Source of the DNA: Ignavibacteria bacterium | Lineage (GTDB): Bacteria; Bacteroidota; Ignavibacteria; Kapaibacteriales; UBA4661 | DNA length: 5,673 nt | Direction of reading: 5' to 3' | Assembly (NCBI GenBank): GCA_013298375.1 | Contig: JAAFHM010000325.1 | Coordinates: 1-5,673 of the forward strand | Shown here: one piece after another, positions 1 through 5,673 of the stretch | Layout of the letters: the number at the start of each line of letters is the position of its first letter | How positions within the stretch are numbered: position 1 is the first letter of the stretch | Made by a program: the position numbers and the translations under genes | Notes under the pieces: generated by a model | What the model was told of the DNA's origin: nothing | Databases searched by the model: none | Seen by the model: the letters and a program-made list of their open reading frames with translations, nothing else

Positions 1-299
1 ATAAAGCCACGATAATTTGCTTGGTCAAGTTGGGCAATCCACAAAATGTGGCTAATGAACTTCATTTTGAGTTCTTCTTCGTTCCACGCATCAACGTTAT
101 CAAACAGCACTGAACGCAATTCAAGCAATAGCTCTTTTTGTGCAGCACCAATACTGGGCTTGTTTTCAAGCCATGTTCTGAGTGTTTGGTGGTCTCGAAC
201 ATACTTCAGCCCAAGGTCTTGCTCAATTCCATCCACATCCCATTTTTCAAACGAAATAAATGGGAGACTTTTTTCTGTTGTTGATTGAGATTTTGGCAT
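1..299 (-). CDS. Conserved hypothetical protein, N-terminal 99 residues (truncated by window edge)
   Basis: The frame opens with ATG at 299-297 and stays open to the left edge, so only the first 99 residues are visible. The fragment is soluble-looking, acidic and without a signal peptide or membrane segment. It has an aromatic/acidic patch around W20 (FEKWDVDG), a second Trp at 43, and a conserved-looking WNEEELKMKF motif at residues 72-81, followed by a hydrophobic helix. From memory, this layout resembles a family of uncharacterised Bacteroidota proteins whose later part reads like a PD-(D/E)XK nuclease-type fold. That part lies outside the window, so a nuclease role is only a guess. The ATG is well supported: a consensus Bacteroidota promoter lies just upstream, leaving a leader of roughly 35 bases. 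The gene follows the permease on the same strand but has its own promoter, so it is probably an independent unit. Confidence 0.78.
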   Translation of the reverse strand, partial: MPKSQSTTEKSLPFISFEKWDVDGIEQDLGLKYVRDHQTLRTWLENKPSIGAAQKELLLELRSVLFDNVDAWNEEELKMKFISHILWIAQLDQANYRGF

Positions 300-341
300 A
301 ACAAAACACCACGAAATATTGATAAACACTTGTGTTCAGAG

Positions 342-371
342 CAAAGATACAAAAATTTTGCCGATGAACAA
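342..371 (-). promoter_or_regulatory. Bacteroidota-type promoter for the left-hand hypothetical gene
   Basis: On the minus strand the -33 element TTG (371-369) is followed by a 19-base spacer and TATCTTTG (349-342), an exact match to the -7 consensus TAnnTTTG used by the primary sigma factor of Bacteroidota. Transcription would start near 335, about 35 bases before ATG 299. The -33 element sits 5 bases past the permease stop codon, so the promoter fills the short gap between the two genes. The match is seen directly; promoter activity is inferred. Confidence 0.7.
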
Positions 372-376
372 TCGCC

Positions 377-2758
377 CTACTCGCTCCTCAGCGCATTCAC
401 CGGATTCGCCCGCGCAGCCCGCCACGCCTGCGTTGCGATCGTCGCAAAGGCAACCGTTATTGCCAGTACACCGCCAAGTGCCAGCATCCATGCGCTAATC
501 TCTATTCGATATGCAAAATCCTGAAGCCATTTCCTTGAGAGCCAGTATGCAAGCGGTGTTGCGATAAGAATCGCCATCCCCACTAAGCGCAGAAAATCCG
601 CACTAAGCAGCCCAATAATGCTACCAACCGACGCGCCCAAGACCTTGCGAATGCCAATCTCTTTTGTCCGTCGCTCTGCCGCAAACGTTGCCAGCCCAAA
701 CAGCCCCAAGGAAGCAATGACGATCGCTACAAGCGTTATCGCCATCAGCGTTTGTGCCAAGTTTTCATCGTCGGCATAAAGTTTGGCAAACTCCGCGTCG
801 AGGAACTTCAATTCCAACGGGAACTCCGGTTGGAAGCTGGTGTAGAGCTTTTCGATAGCTGCGATTGTTTGCGAAATATTTTCTGTTTTCAGACGTAAGA
901 GCATGATGGGTGCGCGACGATTGACACGATACATCACAGGCGCAATCGCAGAATGAAGCGACTTGGTATGAATGTCACCGACAACGCCGACAACTTCTGC
1001 ACTCTTCTCCCCGGTGTCCATCGTATAGCGTACCGTCTGCCCAATCGGGTTATCCCAGCCCATTGCTTTTGCAAACGAGGCGTTCACAACAACGCTCGTG
1101 GCGGAATCCCGACCACGCTCGAAAAATCGCCCTTCAAGTACAGAAATTTGCATAACCCGCGCAAAATCAAAGCCCGTAAAGTGCAGGTCGGACGAGATTG
1201 TACGCGCTTCTTTGTTTGCGGCACTGCTGACGTTCACGTTTGCTCCGCCCGTCCACAGCACAGGGCATTGCATTGTCGCTCCTGCATCTTCTACGCCCGG
1301 AAGCCGCTTCATTTCATTCAAAATCGTTTCTTGCTTTTCAAAAAGACTGTTGAAATGCGCAGCGACAAGTTGCTGCTTATTAAATCCCAGCGAAGCAGTA
1401 TTCATGTACCGAAGCTGCTCGTTAATAACCACAACACCGATTATCAGCGCCGTCGAAATCACAAACTGCCCCACAACCAATATTCTCCGCACTCTTCCCC
1501 GCCTATGACCCGCAACAAAGCCCGTTTTAAGCGCTTCGGTGGGGCGAAAGGATGAAAGAATAATAGCAGCATAGCCACCACTCACAGCAACGGTCAAAAG
1601 AAAAACTCCCACCGCGACAGCAAGAAAGCGGGCTTGGAACACATCGGATGCTAGAAAATGTTTGCCCGAAAGCGTATTAAACAGTGGCAGCGCTATTTCC
1701 ACAAGCATCGTTGCCAGCAAAAACGCCACAAACACCAGCCCCAGAGCCTCGCCCATAAACTGCACGATGACTTGAAACCGCGTTGCACCAAAGGTCTTGC
1801 GTACACCAACCTCGCGGGAACGGAGCATGGAGCGGGCTGTGGAGAGATTGGCGTAGTTGATACACGCCAAAAGCAGAACCAATATTCCCACCAAACCGAA
1901 GATTTGTACTCGTTTTGCCGTACCTTTTTCGCTGGTAAGATTCGAGTGCAGGCGGATGTCGGAAAGCGGTTGTAATTCTTGCGTCCAGCTCCAAGCAGCG
2001 TTGTATTGCCGAAAAGCGGGTGTGATATTTTTTACGCCGACGGCGGACACCTGTTCGTTTATTTTGTGCCAGTCTGCGCCGCTTTTGAGCATGATATACG
2101 TTGTGAGAATGTTTGATTCCCAATGTTCGTGATTAGGTTGGTGTTGAAGAGGTATGGCGAAAGCAAATGTCAGATGAGAGTTTCGAGGAATATCCTGCAA
2201 AATAGCAACCACTGTGCAGGGAGTTTTCATCACTTCTATCGTTTGTCCTATTGCTTGTTCAAGATGGGTTTCGCCAAAAAGCGATACCGCCAAAGAGCGC
2301 GTCAATACGACATTCGTAGGAGAGTTTCCAAGAGCGCTTGGATTGCCAAAGAGTACGGGAAACGAAAACATGGTAAAAAGCGATGCGTCTGCTTGTATGC
2401 CCATATTTGCTTCGCCTGGCTGAATCACGACCGAACCCCGCTTAAATTCTACCACCGTCGATGAAAGACGTGCCGTCATTTCAATATCCTGAACGTTTTC
2501 TTTGAGATATGATGCTAATTTTGGTGGAGTCAAAGCAGCACGAAACATTGGACTTTGGTTATTGTTCATACCGCCAACAACGCGGTAAATACGGTTGTTG
2601 TTCGCATGAAAGCCGTCATAACTCAGTTCGTCGGTCACATAGAGTGCAATGAGTAAGCACGTTGCCAGTCCAAGCGCCAGCCCTGCGATATTGATGAAGG
2701 AATAGGTTTTGCTCCGAAGCAAGGTGTGGAGAGCGATTTTGAAATAATTTGTGAGCAT
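377..2758 (-). CDS. MacB/FtsX-type ABC transporter permease (duplicated, 793 aa)
   Basis: This is an inner-membrane permease of the MacB/FtsX (type VII ABC) superfamily, which with a separate ATPase works on envelope substrates such as lipids, peptides or drugs; the substrate cannot be read from sequence. It is a tandem duplication. Half one has a membrane helix at ~21-42, a MacB-like periplasmic domain at ~45-280 and helices at ~286-306, 333-359 and 377-401. Half two has a helix at ~426-446, a periplasmic domain at ~450-665 and helices at ~672-694, 720-741 and 757-778. The cytoplasmic coupling motif occurs twice, as REVGVRK (315-321) and KEIGIRK (699-705), each followed by a GA pair, and each half ends with a P-x-x-A-L element. 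The length is typical of Bacteroidota permeases of this kind. The frame could begin at TTG 2830, adding 24 residues, but ATG 2758 gives the usual family beginning (MLTNYFKIAL) and a promoter-like site overlaps the extension. No ATPase gene is in view. Confidence 0.95.
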   Translation of the reverse strand: MLTNYFKIALHTLLRSKTYSFINIAGLALGLATCLLIALYVTDELSYDGFHANNNRIYRVVGGMNNNQSPMFRAALTPPKLASYLKENVQDIEMTARLSSTVVEFKRGSVVIQPGEANMGIQADASLFTMFSFPVLFGNPSALGNSPTNVVLTRSLAVSLFGETHLEQAIGQTIEVMKTPCTVVAILQDIPRNSHLTFAFAIPLQHQPNHEHWESNILTTYIMLKSGADWHKINEQVSAVGVKNITPAFRQYNAAWSWTQELQPLSDIRLHSNLTSEKGTAKRVQIFGLVGILVLLLACINYANLSTARSMLRSREVGVRKTFGATRFQVIVQFMGEALGLVFVAFLLATMLVEIALPLFNTLSGKHFLASDVFQARFLAVAVGVFLLTVAVSGGYAAIILSSFRPTEALKTGFVAGHRRGRVRRILVVGQFVISTALIIGVVVINEQLRYMNTASLGFNKQQLVAAHFNSLFEKQETILNEMKRLPGVEDAGATMQCPVLWTGGANVNVSSAANKEARTISSDLHFTGFDFARVMQISVLEGRFFERGRDSATSVVVNASFAKAMGWDNPIGQTVRYTMDTGEKSAEVVGVVGDIHTKSLHSAIAPVMYRVNRRAPIMLLRLKTENISQTIAAIEKLYTSFQPEFPLELKFLDAEFAKLYADDENLAQTLMAITLVAIVIASLGLFGLATFAAERRTKEIGIRKVLGASVGSIIGLLSADFLRLVGMAILIATPLAYWLSRKWLQDFAYRIEISAWMLALGGVLAITVAFATIATQAWRAARANPVNALRSE

Positions 2759-2779
2759 AACGGTAACTTTTTGAAAAAA

Positions 2780-2809
2780 CAATCGTATGAGTTGCCGTAA
2801 AATCTCCAA
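2780..2809 (-). promoter_or_regulatory. Probable Bacteroidota-type promoter for the permease gene
   Basis: On the minus strand TTG (2809-2807), a 19-base spacer and TACGATTG (2787-2780) match the TTG / TAnnTTTG pattern with one mismatch in the -7 box. The spacing equals that of the consensus site at 342-371. The predicted start, near 2773, leaves a leader of about 15 bases to ATG 2758. It also argues against the alternative TTG start at 2830, which would lie upstream of the transcript. It is weaker than the site at 342-371 and could occur by chance. Confidence 0.45.
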
Positions 2810-3016
2810 GTTTCGTGCCAAAACTGCCAAGCACGTATGTATGCGGCTCTCAGGGAGTTTGCCGTATTTTCAAGGGAAAGCATTTGTTCAATTTCGCACA
2901 ACGACTGTTCATTTGCGGGCAGTGATAACAAAACTGTTCGGGTATGCTCCCCCATAAGCAGATGAAGTATGCGAGGACTCTACTGTCCATGAGGTTATTG
3001 CGCAAACGTCAGTATA

Positions 3017-3040
3017 TCATGCAATTACACGTAATTTGAT
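3017..3040. repeat. AT-rich inverted repeat in the 2759-3072 gap
   Basis: The arms AATTAC (3023-3028) and GTAATT (3031-3036) are separated by 2 bases. They are flanked by outer arms ATCA (3017-3020) and TGAT (3037-3040), with a 3-base asymmetry (TGC) on one side. It lies about 35-55 bases past the barrel-protein stop. The stem is too AT-rich, and lacks the U-tract, to be a standard intrinsic terminator. The shape would suit a dimeric regulator's operator, but chance is possible in AT-rich DNA. Confidence 0.35.
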
Positions 3041-3072
3041 GATATTGATGTTCAAATGATGAGAGCGACACA

Positions 3073-3984
3073 TCAAAAATCCAACGCATACTGCACACTA
3101 AATGTCAGAATAAACTGGTCGGAACGGTAGGAAAGCGCGTCAACAACAGGTGTGAAGAGGTACGAAGGGGAGAGTTTGAGGGAAAGTTGTTTGATGGGTT
3201 TGTAGCGAATATCAACGCCGAGTCCGGCAGCACTCAGCCCTTGAACATCCCTGAACGCCAAGCGGTTGAATCCCGGAGGAAGCGGGCGACGGGCGCGTTC
3301 TTGAAACTGCACAAGGCGTTGGTTCTGAATGCGTTGCCAGACCCACGATAATTCCCAGTTGGCAGAAATTTTGACGTTATCCGTAATGGCAAAATCGGAA
3401 AAGCCGCCCAAACTCAGGTATTGAGCGGGGGTGTCGCCTGGCAGATACAGGTATGATGCCGAAACACCTGTATTATCCACATCGAAAGCAATGCTTGCCG
3501 TAAGGGAGTTCACAAAATCCACAAAGGCATTTTCTGCATCGGCTGTCGGATAAAAATCACGAGAATACCCAACAGAAAACGTGAGCCATTCAAGCGGCGA
3601 ATAGTCGAAGTCCGCACCAATCCACCATCGTTGAAGGCTATTTACCTCACCAACGACGTTCATAAAACCAGCATTTGCCGAAAGCCCAACGTCGTGTGCA
3701 AGGGAAAATCCCGTTGTAATGCCGGGTTTGTCGCGGCTAATATCAATACCGCGCCTGACGACACGATTCGTAGCAGCAGATTTGATGCGGGCTGACCAGT
3801 ATTGTTTCAGTTCGTCATCATCGTCATTTTTGCTTGATGGCGTGGTGATGTTGGCGCTTGTGGTTACGGGTTGTGCTGCTGATGGTTTTGCTACGGGCTG
3901 CTTGGCTTCTTGCGCATTGGCAATAGTAATGACGAACAAACTACAAAAAACAATGACGAAACAAGGTATGGAGCGGTGTTTCAT
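3073..3984 (-). CDS. Secreted outer-membrane beta-barrel protein (303 aa), function unknown
   Basis: The product has a clear Sec signal peptide: positive start (MKHR), hydrophobic core at ~7-21 and a predicted cut after IANA (residue 24). A linker rich in Ala, Pro, Ser and Thr (25-52) follows, then an acidic run NDDDDE (53-58). From about residue 80 to the end, alternating polar/hydrophobic strands with many aromatics, turns rich in Gly, Asp and Asn, and a terminal Phe (YALDF) fit an outer-membrane barrel of perhaps 10-12 strands. The final aromatic residue is the usual sorting signal for BAM-assembled barrels. I do not recognise a named family; transport, adhesion or structural roles are all possible. 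The frame could begin at a TTG at 4011, but ATG 3984 places the signal peptide exactly at the N-terminus. It begins 28 bases after the acetyltransferase stop with no promoter between, so co-transcription is likely. Confidence 0.88.
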   Translation of the reverse strand: MKHRSIPCFVIVFCSLFVITIANAQEAKQPVAKPSAAQPVTTSANITTPSSKNDDDDELKQYWSARIKSAATNRVVRRGIDISRDKPGITTGFSLAHDVGLSANAGFMNVVGEVNSLQRWWIGADFDYSPLEWLTFSVGYSRDFYPTADAENAFVDFVNSLTASIAFDVDNTGVSASYLYLPGDTPAQYLSLGGFSDFAITDNVKISANWELSWVWQRIQNQRLVQFQERARRPLPPGFNRLAFRDVQGLSAAGLGVDIRYKPIKQLSLKLSPSYLFTPVVDALSYRSDQFILTFSVQYALDF

Positions 3985-4012
3985 AGAGCAGAGCGGCTTG
4001 GATGTTGTCAAA

Positions 4013-4303
4013 CTATTGTGCTTGCATTTTTACGTCATCCCACACGGGCATTTTTTCAAATAATGCTACAACAAACGGACAAACTGCCCGCAATTTGAGG
4101 TTGTTTGCCCGTGCAAAAGCTACGGCAGCTTCCACGAGTTGCTTTCCGGCACTTTTGCCGCGCAAGCGGTCGTCCACGCGGGTAGAGTCCAGCGAATATA
4201 CGCCATTTTCAAGAACACGATAGCCCAATTCGGCAAGACGTTCACCCTGCTCTTCGATGTACCATGAGCCTTTGGTGGCTTCTGTATGGTGATGGATGGT
4301 CAT
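4013..4303 (-). CDS. Small GNAT-family N-acetyltransferase (96 aa, YidJ/GTNAT type)
   Basis: This short acetyltransferase matches the compact GNAT group (Pfam GCN5-related acetyltransferase CG type, PF14542), whose members are usually about 90-100 residues, so it appears complete. The acetyl-CoA pyrophosphate-binding loop is RLRGKSAGK (46-54, pattern RxxGxxG), set after a beta strand with STRVDD (40-45). The following helix (55-68, VEAAVAFARANN) leads to the family's Cys-Pro-Phe element, VCPFVVALFEK (74-84). The N-terminus is His-rich (residues 4-6). The natural substrate of this group is poorly known; a small amine or protein N-terminus is possible. The ATG at 4303 has no Shine-Dalgarno sequence, as in the neighbours. 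It lies 36 bases after the kinase gene and 28 before the barrel gene, suggesting one operon, though this does not prove a joint function. Confidence 0.9.
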   Translation of the reverse strand: MTIHHHTEATKGSWYIEEQGERLAELGYRVLENGVYSLDSTRVDDRLRGKSAGKQLVEAAVAFARANNLKLRAVCPFVVALFEKMPVWDDVKMQAQ

Positions 4304-4339
4304 AAAGGTTTGAAGAAAAATGAGAAAAAATAAACTATG

Positions 4340-5673
4340 CTATGTACGGGAGTCCATCGGCAATTCCACGATGAATCGTGCGCCTTTGCCAAGTTCACTT
4401 TCGCACCAAACGCGCCCGTGCATGGTTTCTGCCATGCGCTTGACGATAGAAAGCCCAAGTCCGGTGGAATGCTCACCATCAGTAGGCTGCGCGGAAAGCC
4501 GAACAAATTTACCAAAGAGTTTGGATTTATCATCATCCGATAGCCCTGGACCTTCGTCTTGAACAATAAAATAGAACGATTGCGACGGTACTCCTTCTTC
4601 AACGCTTACGGTGACATTTTTCCCGAAAGGCGAGTATTTAAGAGCATTTGAGATGAGATTTTCCATAATTTGTGTCAGTGCCAGCGTATCAGCCCAAACA
4701 AGCGCTGCATCGGGCGTTTCGGTGCGTAGGTGGATACTCTTTTTTTGCGCTTGGCGTTGAAAATCGTCGGTAACCAAGCGGGTTTTGGCAGCTAAATCTA
4801 GTTGAATGGTTTGTACTTGTAGCGTACCTTGCTCAATCCGATTGATGTCGAGTAGATTTTCAATCAATTTCAACATTCGCTTTGCTGTCAACGCCACCAA
4901 TTCAAGCGCTTCACTGCGTTTTGTTTCGTCCATGACAATTGTTGTACTGCGCATCATTTCGGTCAGCATCATAATATTGCCTAAGGGATTTTTGAGGTCG
5001 TGTGCGGCAATACCAAGGAACTCCGTCTTTTCGCTATTCAGGTCGTTCAAACGCTCATTCTGCTCTTGCAAACGCGCATTGGCAAATTGAATCTCGGCGG
5101 ATTGCTGGGCTTGGACTTCCACTTGACGCTGAATTTCTTCATTGGCAGAAGCAAGAAGCGTCATTTTTTCTTGTAATTGCCACGTGCGCTCGCGCACGAG
5201 TCGCTCCAAATCCTGATTCTGCCGCTCTGCCATCTCGCGTTTTTCCTGCTCTTGCTTGAGCATTGCTTCGGAAAGTGCGCGTACTTCTGCGGTTTGTTTT
5301 TCTAAGGTTTGGTGCGTCGCCGCAAAACGTCCTGCCGTCCAAAGCGCCATTGTGACGGGCATAAGTAGCATATCACTGAGGGTAAAAAACGCATTTTCGA
5401 GCGGCGTAAGCGAAGCATTGAGCAAAAGAGTGAGCCAATAAAAAAGCGAGGTTGCAATAAACAGTACCGTTCCCACAGCGAGTACCCATGCGCCTTGCAC
5501 ATTATTGGAGATTGCTTGAAATGCCGTCCGAGCAACTTCTGTGAGCAAAATACAAACCACCAGCAGCGAAACATACCTGCTCCAAACACCCTGAAATACT
5601 GCATTAGTCAGCGAAAGAGCAAGTATCGGAATAATAAGAGCATAAAACCGTCGCGGAATATCCTCAAATAGTG
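4340..5673 (-). CDS. Membrane-bound sensor histidine kinase, C-terminal 443 residues (truncated by window edge)
   Basis: The frame is open from the right edge to TAG 4342-4340; the true start lies outside. Numbering the visible residues, about four membrane helices come first (~9-29, 32-46, 62-84, 95-114). A long charged coiled coil rich in Glu, Gln and Arg follows (~123-211), linking membrane to kinase core. The HisKA H-box is HDLKNP with the phospho-accepting His at 224 (codon 5002-5000). The HATPase_c domain has the N-box ENLISN (337-342), the G1 box DEGPG (372-376), the F-box around 386-389 and the G2 box TGLGLS (403-408). All catalytic elements are intact, so it should autophosphorylate and pass phosphate to a response regulator. 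None is fused or encoded in view. The membrane part is a multi-helix sensor, perhaps of the 7TMR type; the ligand is unknown because the N-terminus is missing. It is the first visible gene of the probable operon with the acetyltransferase and barrel genes. Confidence 0.95.
   Translation of the reverse strand, partial: LFEDIPRRFYALIIPILALSLTNAVFQGVWSRYVSLLVVCILLTEVARTAFQAISNNVQGAWVLAVGTVLFIATSLFYWLTLLLNASLTPLENAFFTLSDMLLMPVTMALWTAGRFAATHQTLEKQTAEVRALSEAMLKQEQEKREMAERQNQDLERLVRERTWQLQEKMTLLASANEEIQRQVEVQAQQSAEIQFANARLQEQNERLNDLNSEKTEFLGIAAHDLKNPLGNIMMLTEMMRSTTIVMDETKRSEALELVALTAKRMLKLIENLLDINRIEQGTLQVQTIQLDLAAKTRLVTDDFQRQAQKKSIHLRTETPDAALVWADTLALTQIMENLISNALKYSPFGKNVTVSVEEGVPSQSFYFIVQDEGPGLSDDDKSKLFGKFVRLSAQPTDGEHSTGLGLSIVKRMAETMHGRVWCESELGKGARFIVELPMDSRT

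Larger units (their letters stand above)
2759..3072. other. 314-base gap between barrel-protein and permease genes
   Basis: No gene is convincing here. The minus strand has a reading frame from ATG 2955 (an in-frame TAG lies nine codons upstream) that gives about 65 residues before running into the permease start in another frame. Its product has several Trp and Cys residues and no family I recognise. In the permease frame, about 37 codons are open upstream of ATG 2758, to a TGA at 2872-2870. The right end (about 3010-3065) is AT-rich and contains a dyad; the left end contains the probable permease promoter. No rho-independent terminator with a GC-rich stem and U-tract was found after the barrel gene. 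The length and the partial reading frames leave room for a small gene, a decayed remnant or an untranslated leader. Confidence 0.6.

Noticed and set aside
953..1555. 200-residue plus-strand frame
   Set aside because: It lies wholly inside the permease gene on the opposite strand, has a basic, Arg/Cys/His-rich composition with no domain, and is best explained as a shadow of the permease coding.
1677..2123. 148-residue minus-strand frame
   Set aside because: It is a different frame of the permease gene, with an Arg/His-rich product and no recognisable motif.
2759..2830. N-terminal extension of the permease from TTG 2830
   Set aside because: The family normally begins at the residue encoded by ATG 2758, and a promoter-like site lies within the extension.
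3011..3016. TATACT extended -10-like element on the minus strand
   Set aside because: No -35 element at a suitable distance, and it would give a leader of about 240 bases to the permease; the site at 2780-2809 is a better candidate.
3985..4011. N-terminal extension of the barrel protein from TTG 4011, and a TTGACA hexamer at 4011-4006
   Set aside because: The extension would bury the signal peptide behind nine residues. The hexamer is only about 22 bases from ATG 3984, leaving no room for a -10 box and leader.
4304..4365. TTG-N18-TAGTTTAT as a promoter for the acetyltransferase
   Set aside because: The -7 box lacks the final G of TAnnTTTG and the upstream element lies inside the kinase coding region, so co-transcription with the kinase is simpler.
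5139..5342. 67-residue minus-strand and overlapping plus-strand frames in the kinase coiled-coil region
   Set aside because: The kinase frame there continues into an intact HisKA domain; the other frames are Arg- or Ser-rich shadows.

Overview
The window carries one partial and four further genes, all read from the minus strand. In transcription order (right to left) they are: the 3' part of a membrane sensor histidine kinase (4340-5673, N-terminus off the right edge), a small GNAT-type acetyltransferase (4013-4303), a secreted outer-membrane beta-barrel protein (3073-3984), a MacB/FtsX-type ABC transporter permease (377-2758), and the 5' part of a conserved hypothetical protein (1-299, C-terminus off the left edge). 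No RNA gene, mobile element, CRISPR array or long repeat was found.

The organism is most likely a member of the Bacteroidota/Chlorobiota (FCB) group. This is inferred from three things. A ~790-residue duplicated MacB-like permease is a hallmark of that group. The starts lack purine-rich Shine-Dalgarno sequences. The segment upstream of the left-hand gene contains the Bacteroidota promoter pattern TTG-N19-TAnnTTTG (exact), with a one-mismatch copy at the same spacing upstream of the permease. Base composition is moderate, near half G+C by eye. A finer placement is not supported.

Region by region: kinase, acetyltransferase and beta-barrel protein are separated by only 36 and 28 bases with no hairpin between them, so they probably form one transcription unit. 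A 314-base gap (2759-3072) follows, with an AT-rich dyad and a weak unexplained reading frame. The permease starts at ATG 2758 and probably has its own promoter. A 77-base gap then holds a consensus promoter for the hypothetical gene.

Functionally, the theme is cell envelope and sensing: a membrane kinase without a response regulator in view, an outer-membrane barrel, and a large inner-membrane permease without its ATPase in view. The link between these genes is context only. I see no clear new system; the points most worth checking are the promoter pair, the gap at 2759-3072 and the kinase-acetyltransferase-barrel grouping.
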